Of a stretch of 55,108 nt of DNA, positions 51,657 to 55,108 are shown one piece after another. Both the position numbers and the translations under genes were made by a program. The DNA is taken from contig JACAEK010000053.1 of NCBI GenBank assembly GCA_013388895.1, positions 1 to 55,108 of the forward strand, in the 5' to 3' direction. Under the pieces are notes generated by a model. It searched no databases. It was not told where the DNA came from and saw only the letters and a program-made list of their open reading frames with translations. Numbering within the stretch: position 1 is the stretch's first letter; each line of letters starts with the position of its first letter. Origin of the DNA: Candidatus Bathyarchaeota archaeon. Its GTDB lineage: Archaea; Thermoproteota; Bathyarchaeia; Bathyarchaeales; Bathycorpusculaceae.

Positions 51657-52084
51657 ACTTTCTAACGTGTGCTTCTGCAAGTTTGGAGCCTGAAAAACTT
51701 CTCTCGTTCCCCTTCTTTACATACAAACGCTGTGAGTGTCACGGTTCTCAAAGGAAAAGGCATAAATGTGAAGATGTGACTTTCCAAGACAATTACGATG
51801 TCGCCAGCTTGGTACTCGTAGCTAAAGCAAATCCATCTATATGTACCATTATCCTTCTAACACGAGGTTCAACCTATAAAGGAGAGTCTAGTCTCCGCTG
51901 AGCGCTTAAGCCTATTGGCTCATCAAGCATAAATGAATCCAAGAGAGGGGCCTACAGCCGTTGCACGCACGCACGCACGCACACGCTATCAGCTCTGAAC
52001 ATGTATTTTGGATTCATATTTCCTATTCATAAGTTTGTTATATACTCTAAGCCTATTCTTCAGCGCTGATATGGAGGAAACTCC
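51657..52084. other. 428-base gene-free stretch with a GCAC microsatellite
   Basis: No convincing gene. Five tandem GCAC units lie at 51963-51982. A TATA-like GTTATATACTC at 52037-52047 belongs to the small gene downstream. Weak open frames in this stretch lack ribosome sites. Confidence 0.5.
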
Positions 52085-52267
52085 TTGACACAAAAACTCA
52101 CCATAAAACAACGTAAAGAGCTTGAAACTAAACTAGCAAGGGCCCTCAAACAAAGCATGAAGCATCTTTCGACAGAATTACAAAAAATAATGCTAGACGA
52201 CCTAGTCACAGCCTTCCAAAATAGAATAAAAGTGTTAAACCGCGCCCAAAAGAAAAGGAGCTACTAA
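52085..52267 (+). CDS. small helical basic protein
   Basis: A 60-residue protein, entirely alpha-helical by composition and basic (LTIKQRKELETKLARAL; IKVLNRAQKKRSY). TTG start eight bases after GGAGG, with a TATA-like GTTATATAC about 40 bases upstream, makes expression likely. It may bind nucleic acid. No family is recognised. Confidence 0.62.
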   Translation: MTQKLTIKQRKELETKLARALKQSMKHLSTELQKIMLDDLVTAFQNRIKVLNRAQKKRSY

Positions 52268-52352
52268 CCCAGACTAAAGAAGAGAAAGCCTTAGTTTGAA
52301 TCCATAAAAGCTTTATATAAAAAAGTTAAACAATACCGCAAGAGGTTTGGTA

Positions 52353-52646
52353 ATGAGACGCTCCAAACTAGAAATGTATATAGACATACTTAAAGTGTTA
52401 GCACACCGTGGTCCATTAAAGCTCACACACATCATGTATAAGGCTAATGTTAACTGCAGCGTATTAAAAGAATACTTAGACTTTCTCATAAAACAAAACT
52501 TAGTAGAAGAACGCACAGTTGGCAAACGCCGAGTAGTATACGCCGTAACCCAACGAGGCATAACAGTCCTCAAATACTTCAGAGAACTAAAACAAGTCCT
52601 GCCCATAGTGGAAGAAGCCAGAAACCGAATGCCCGTGCCATACTAA
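52353..52646 (+). CDS. archaeal winged-helix protein (HTH_45-like)
   Basis: About 97 residues: a single winged helix of the archaeal short type (YIDILKVLAHRGPLKLTHIMYKANVNCSVLKEYLDFLIKQNLVEE; wing with RRVVYAVTQRG) and a C-terminal helix. The ATG at 52353 follows GAGGT; TATA-like TTTATATAAA is at 52312-52321. Likely a DNA-binding transcription factor of unknown target. Confidence 0.85.
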   Translation: MRRSKLEMYIDILKVLAHRGPLKLTHIMYKANVNCSVLKEYLDFLIKQNLVEERTVGKRRVVYAVTQRGITVLKYFRELKQVLPIVEEARNRMPVPY

Positions 52647-52761
52647 CCTTCACCATTCAAACTTTTTAGAAAACTCTAACATTCTTACCTAGCCTACAGC
52701 ATATTCCAAACCGAAACACCACTTTTATTCCCAACACCAATTCTAATTCTGTCGACTAAAA

Positions 52762-52881
52762 ATGCTAGAACAAAGAGCCGTAATCGCACCAGCCCATGCA
52801 ACCACATTATTCATCACAATGCTAACAACAATAATACTAATAGGCGCCTACTGGGCAAAAACCAGTTTTTACCATAAGTAG
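52762..52881 (+). CDS. leaderless membrane microprotein
   Basis: A 39-residue ORF: MLEQRAVIAPAH, a hydrophobic helix (TTLFITMLTTIILIGAYW) and KTSFYHK. No ribosome site, but a TATA-like CTTTTATT lies about 35 bases upstream, consistent with a leaderless message starting at the ATG. Chance is not excluded. Confidence 0.4.
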   Translation: MLEQRAVIAPAHATTLFITMLTTIILIGAYWAKTSFYHK

Positions 52882-52980
52882 CCAGCGTTTATTTTACGAA
52901 TAATTACGATTGTTTCGCAAGACTTAATAAATGCTTTACTCTTAGCTTACTGTATACACGTAAAACACTGGGGAACCGTA

Positions 52981-53355
52981 GTGGCTAAACAAGAAGCGTT
53001 GGGCAAGAGACCTCTGCACGTTTTGGAGAAAATTCGAGAAAACCTTGCGAAGTTAAATGAAAAAATGGAAGTTATGATTGAGCTTCAGAAGCATGGCAGA
53101 AAAGACATTCAGTCAATGCCTGACGCGCCTTTGGATGTTATGACTTTGCTCTCTATGCCTGATCACCTTAGGAAGACGGCGATGACCGTGTGTAGGCTTG
53201 GTCGGGCTACGGCTGAAGAGATTGCTGAACAAACTCGTAGGGCTAGGGCTGTGGAAAGCGCTTATCTGAATCAGCTAGTTATTATGGGCTATCTAAAGAA
53301 GGAAAGACAGGGCAGAAAAGCCTACTTCTACGTGGAAAGGGAAAACCAAGAGTGA
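52981..53355 (+). CDS. winged-helix regulator coupled to a ParA-like ATPase
   Basis: A 124-residue protein: an N-terminal coiled-coil stretch (VLEKIRENLAKLNEKMEVMIEL), then a winged helix (MPDHLRKTAMTVCRLGRATAEEIAEQTRRARAVESAYLNQLVIMGYL, wing QGRKAYFYV). The GTG start at 52981 follows GGGGAACC. The stop overlaps GTG 53352 of the ATPase frame, so they form one operon. It could be the DNA-binding partner of the ATPase, as in archaeal segregation pairs. Confidence 0.82.
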   Translation: MAKQEALGKRPLHVLEKIRENLAKLNEKMEVMIELQKHGRKDIQSMPDAPLDVMTLLSMPDHLRKTAMTVCRLGRATAEEIAEQTRRARAVESAYLNQLVIMGYLKKERQGRKAYFYVERENQE

Positions 53356-53360
53356 TTGCT

Positions 53361-54140
53361 ATGGGAAAGATAATTGCTGTGCATTCGTACAAAGGCGGAA
53401 CAGGGAAAACACTTCTTTCAGTAAACTTGGCTGCGACTTTAGTTAAACATGGCAAAAAAGTATGCTTGTTAGATCTTGACTTCCGAGCTCCAAGTTTAGC
53501 CACGATTCTCAAAACTGAGAAGATTGAATGTTGGCTTAACGATTATTTGAACAGCGTATGCGAAATTGACAAAGTGCTGATAGATTTGAGTGATAGGATA
53601 CAGAATAGTGGCAAATTCGTTGTCGGATTAGCCAATCCATCAACAGAGGCAATCAGGGATATGTCTGCGAAGGATAGGAAGTGGGAGATGCGCGCTTTAG
53701 GAAGACTCTTAGCCTTGAGAGACTCGCTTCTAAACAATAAAGGATTTGATTACCTAATCTTCGACACTAGTCCTGGACTGCAGTATTCGTCTATAAACGC
53801 GATTGTGAGTGCTGATTTGGTGCTTGTGGCAACAACGTTTGATAGATCTGATGTGGATGGGACAAAGCGCATGTTGCGTGAGCTTTACGACTTGTTTGAA
53901 AAGAAGACTGAAGTGATTCTTAACAAGGTTTTGCATGATTTTTCTTCAAAAGCTGGAAAAGAAGAGATGCAGACTGCGATGAAGGATATCTATCAAGTGC
54001 CGTTGCTTGGCATAATACCATGCTTCTGCGATGTGTTAAAGGGTGAAGGTAACATTATTTTTGCACAGGATAAACCGGAGCATCCATTTGCAAAGATTCT
54101 AGACGAAATAGCAAACCGTATAGACAAAAATACATTGTAA
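53361..54140 (+). CDS. ParA/MinD-family ATPase
   Basis: About 259 residues with the deviant Walker A SYKGGTGKTLLSVNLA, CLLDLDFRAPSL, DYLIFDTSPGLQYSS (Walker B-like) and the LVATTFDRSDVDG pattern. Such ATPases position DNA or protein complexes in the cell. The C-terminal part has no membrane-targeting amphipathic helix that I can see, so ParA/Seg-type function is as likely as MinD. ATG at 53361 or GTG at 53352 (overlapping the previous stop). The wHTH gene upstream is the obvious partner. Confidence 0.92.
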   Translation: MGKIIAVHSYKGGTGKTLLSVNLAATLVKHGKKVCLLDLDFRAPSLATILKTEKIECWLNDYLNSVCEIDKVLIDLSDRIQNSGKFVVGLANPSTEAIRDMSAKDRKWEMRALGRLLALRDSLLNNKGFDYLIFDTSPGLQYSSINAIVSADLVLVATTFDRSDVDGTKRMLRELYDLFEKKTEVILNKVLHDFSSKAGKEEMQTAMKDIYQVPLLGIIPCFCDVLKGEGNIIFAQDKPEHPFAKILDEIANRIDKNTL

Positions 54141-54144
54141 ACGT

Positions 54145-54264
54145 TTATTGCGCTGCAATCTTGTTTACAAGTTGATATACCTTGCAAGCTTTGCATTTGT
54201 CGTAGTCGTTTTCGTCGCATTGTCTACATAACATGCGGTTTAATTCTCTAATTTCGTTGGTCAT
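54145..54264 (-). CDS. Cys-rich microprotein (zinc-binding type)
   Basis: A 39-residue protein with CRQCDEND...CKACK: two C-x2-C pairs 10 residues apart, in a helical setting (KVYQLVNKIAAQ). GAGGGG lies eight bases before the ATG, and TATA-like GGTATATACG is at 54303-54312, so expression is well supported. It converges on the ParA gene with four bases between. Function unknown. Confidence 0.7.
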   Translation of the reverse strand: MTNEIRELNRMLCRQCDENDYDKCKACKVYQLVNKIAAQ

Positions 54265-54435
54265 CTCACATTCCCCTCATACTGAAGAAAACCGACAAAA
54301 TCGTATATACCATATTCCCAACACGTAATATTATATGCAACTCGAAACTGCATTTAACAACATAATATACCTCTAAAAATTATGTTTCATCCCATGTCTT
54401 AGCAGTTCTTCTCACGTTTCCTTTCAGTACTTTAG

Positions 54436-55108
54436 TTAAGTTACAGAGGGTAGAAACAATTGGAACCATTTGCATCCTCTCTTTTTTCGAAGTACAAACA
54501 AAACCAAGGTGGACGTCATGAACAATTGAAAGAGCATGATTGATGGGAACTCCAGCATTATCACGACTTCTTTTGTTGAATGCGTATAAATGAAATATAA
54601 GTAAGTGTGTGTGCTGTTGGAGCATGCCAAGAGATTATATGAAACTTCTGTGCCATTTACAAATACACGATAGATTCCATTCATCAACGATGTTGGAATG
54701 CAAATTCTACAGAAGCCAGCAGTGTCATTTTCACCTGAAACATAGAAACTTATTATGGTGCCGTTAAATTGAAAATCAGTTATTGAAGAATTGCAGATGA
54801 TTTGAACGTGTTGTTCTGAAGTGGCGTTGAAATCAGAAAACGATCCCATCAGAGGGTAATTGTCAAACTGTACGAGCTCTGGAGGTGTCTGAGGATTACT
54901 ATTCACTCCATAACCTGAGTCTCCTACACCGTCACTGCCACTAATATTCTGATCCAAACCTTGCTGATAGTCGCTATTAGTGTAATCGTTCCAGTAGTTT
55001 CCGCCAGAAGGATAACCGTAATCCCACTTATTTATGGAATTGTAACTGTAAGCTTGATTAGAATTGTTGATGAAGTTGTTATGGTAAATCGAATTGTTTG
55101 AAGACTCA
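54436..55108 (-). CDS. NosD-like surface protein, 5' part outside the window
   Basis: The frame is open from the right edge. It begins with beta-helix repeats (SSNNSIYHNNFINN; YPSGGNYWNDY) like the dockerin protein at 50430, then SGSDGVGD, a beta domain with sequons and two cysteines, and a C-terminal MLEFPSIM followed by a hydrophobic helix and RKKRG. The last part resembles a PEF-like sorting tail. The stop is at 54436, beyond the usual end of that tail by about ten residues (CKWFQLF), which may be an extended end. Confidence 0.8.
   Translation of the reverse strand, partial: ESSNNSIYHNNFINNSNQAYSYNSINKWDYGYPSGGNYWNDYTNSDYQQGLDQNISGSDGVGDSGYGVNSNPQTPPELVQFDNYPLMGSFSDFNATSEQHVQIICNSSITDFQFNGTIISFYVSGENDTAGFCRICIPTSLMNGIYRVFVNGTEVSYNLLACSNSTHTYLYFIYTHSTKEVVIMLEFPSIMLFQLFMTSTLVLFVLRKKRGCKWFQLFLPSVT

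Noticed and set aside
51683-51901. 72-codon frame downstream of the dockerin protein
   Set aside because: No ribosome site, no motif, lies in a low-complexity gene-free stretch.
51963-51982. Tandem GCAC units considered as a CRISPR or regulatory array
   Set aside because: Only five 4-base units with no spacers; a simple microsatellite.

Overview
The window is a single archaeal chromosome segment and most resembles a Bathyarchaeia-like lineage (TACK side, Thermoproteota sensu lato). Archaeal markers are Nop5 plus fibrillarin, Trm1, archaeal RNase HII, an archaeal TrmI, a MetRS of the crenarchaeal 'PHLG' type, a COG1395 regulator and many TATA/BRE-like promoters. FtsZ argues against Sulfolobales/Thermoproteales. 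A formaldehyde-activating enzyme domain points to tetrahydromethanopterin C1 chemistry. The taxonomic label is inference; no rRNA gene is present. No IS element, prophage or CRISPR array was seen.

Layout. 1-7.2 kb: possible tRNA fragment at the edge, RHH regulator with ftsZ, PHP phosphoesterase with MetRS, a surface protein, Trm1 divergent from a THEP1-type NTPase, and a coiled-coil protein. 7.2-13.7 kb: LysE exporter, B12-binding radical SAM enzyme, membrane proteins, an Hps/OMPDC-type aldolase whose real start seems to be ATA, a stomatin, a surface protein with a PEF-like tail, and a HAD phosphatase. 13.7-17.9 kb: twin dyad sites, rnhB, and the nop5-fibrillarin-COG1395 operon. 17.9-22.6 kb: SPASM radical SAM enzyme with an MFS transporter, a promoter-equipped 20-residue ORF, a divergent prenyl-diphosphate-synthase-like gene and two PadR regulators with a clear operator. 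22.6-26.6 kb: YHS peptide, ParB-like protein, three-gene ABC exporter. 26.8-34.7 kb: CoA ligase alpha-like protein, PhzF, a kinase fusion overlapping an RNase J-like nuclease, amidohydrolase, malate dehydrogenase. 34.9-39.3 kb: surface proteins, an unrecognised 427-residue enzyme-like protein, and a frameshifted DUF3795 gene. 39.4-41.7 kb: a DapA-type aldolase fused to Fae, then TrmI. 41.7-47.7 kb: a surface-propeller locus with a membrane winged-helix regulator and repeated upstream motif, then a broken C13 (legumain/caspase-like) protease with dockerin and cohesin-like modules. 47.8-55.1 kb: class V aminotransferase divergent from an M24 protein, NosD-like beta-helix protein with a dockerin, small regulators, a ParA/MinD-type ATPase with its wHTH partner, a Cys-rich peptide and a truncated NosD-like surface protein.

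The most distinctive item is the DapA-Fae fusion. The aldolase half keeps the Schiff-base lysine and other DHDPS catalytic residues, but the arginine that binds the aspartate-semialdehyde carboxylate is cysteine. Formaldehyde is therefore a sensible aldehyde substrate, handed to or taken from Fae. The Hps-like protein at 10.5-11.2 kb is a second possible formaldehyde enzyme. Other candidates for new biology are the prenyltransferase/tiny-peptide/PadR cluster, the membrane-wHTH/propeller locus, and the paired repeat behind ftsZ and mdh.
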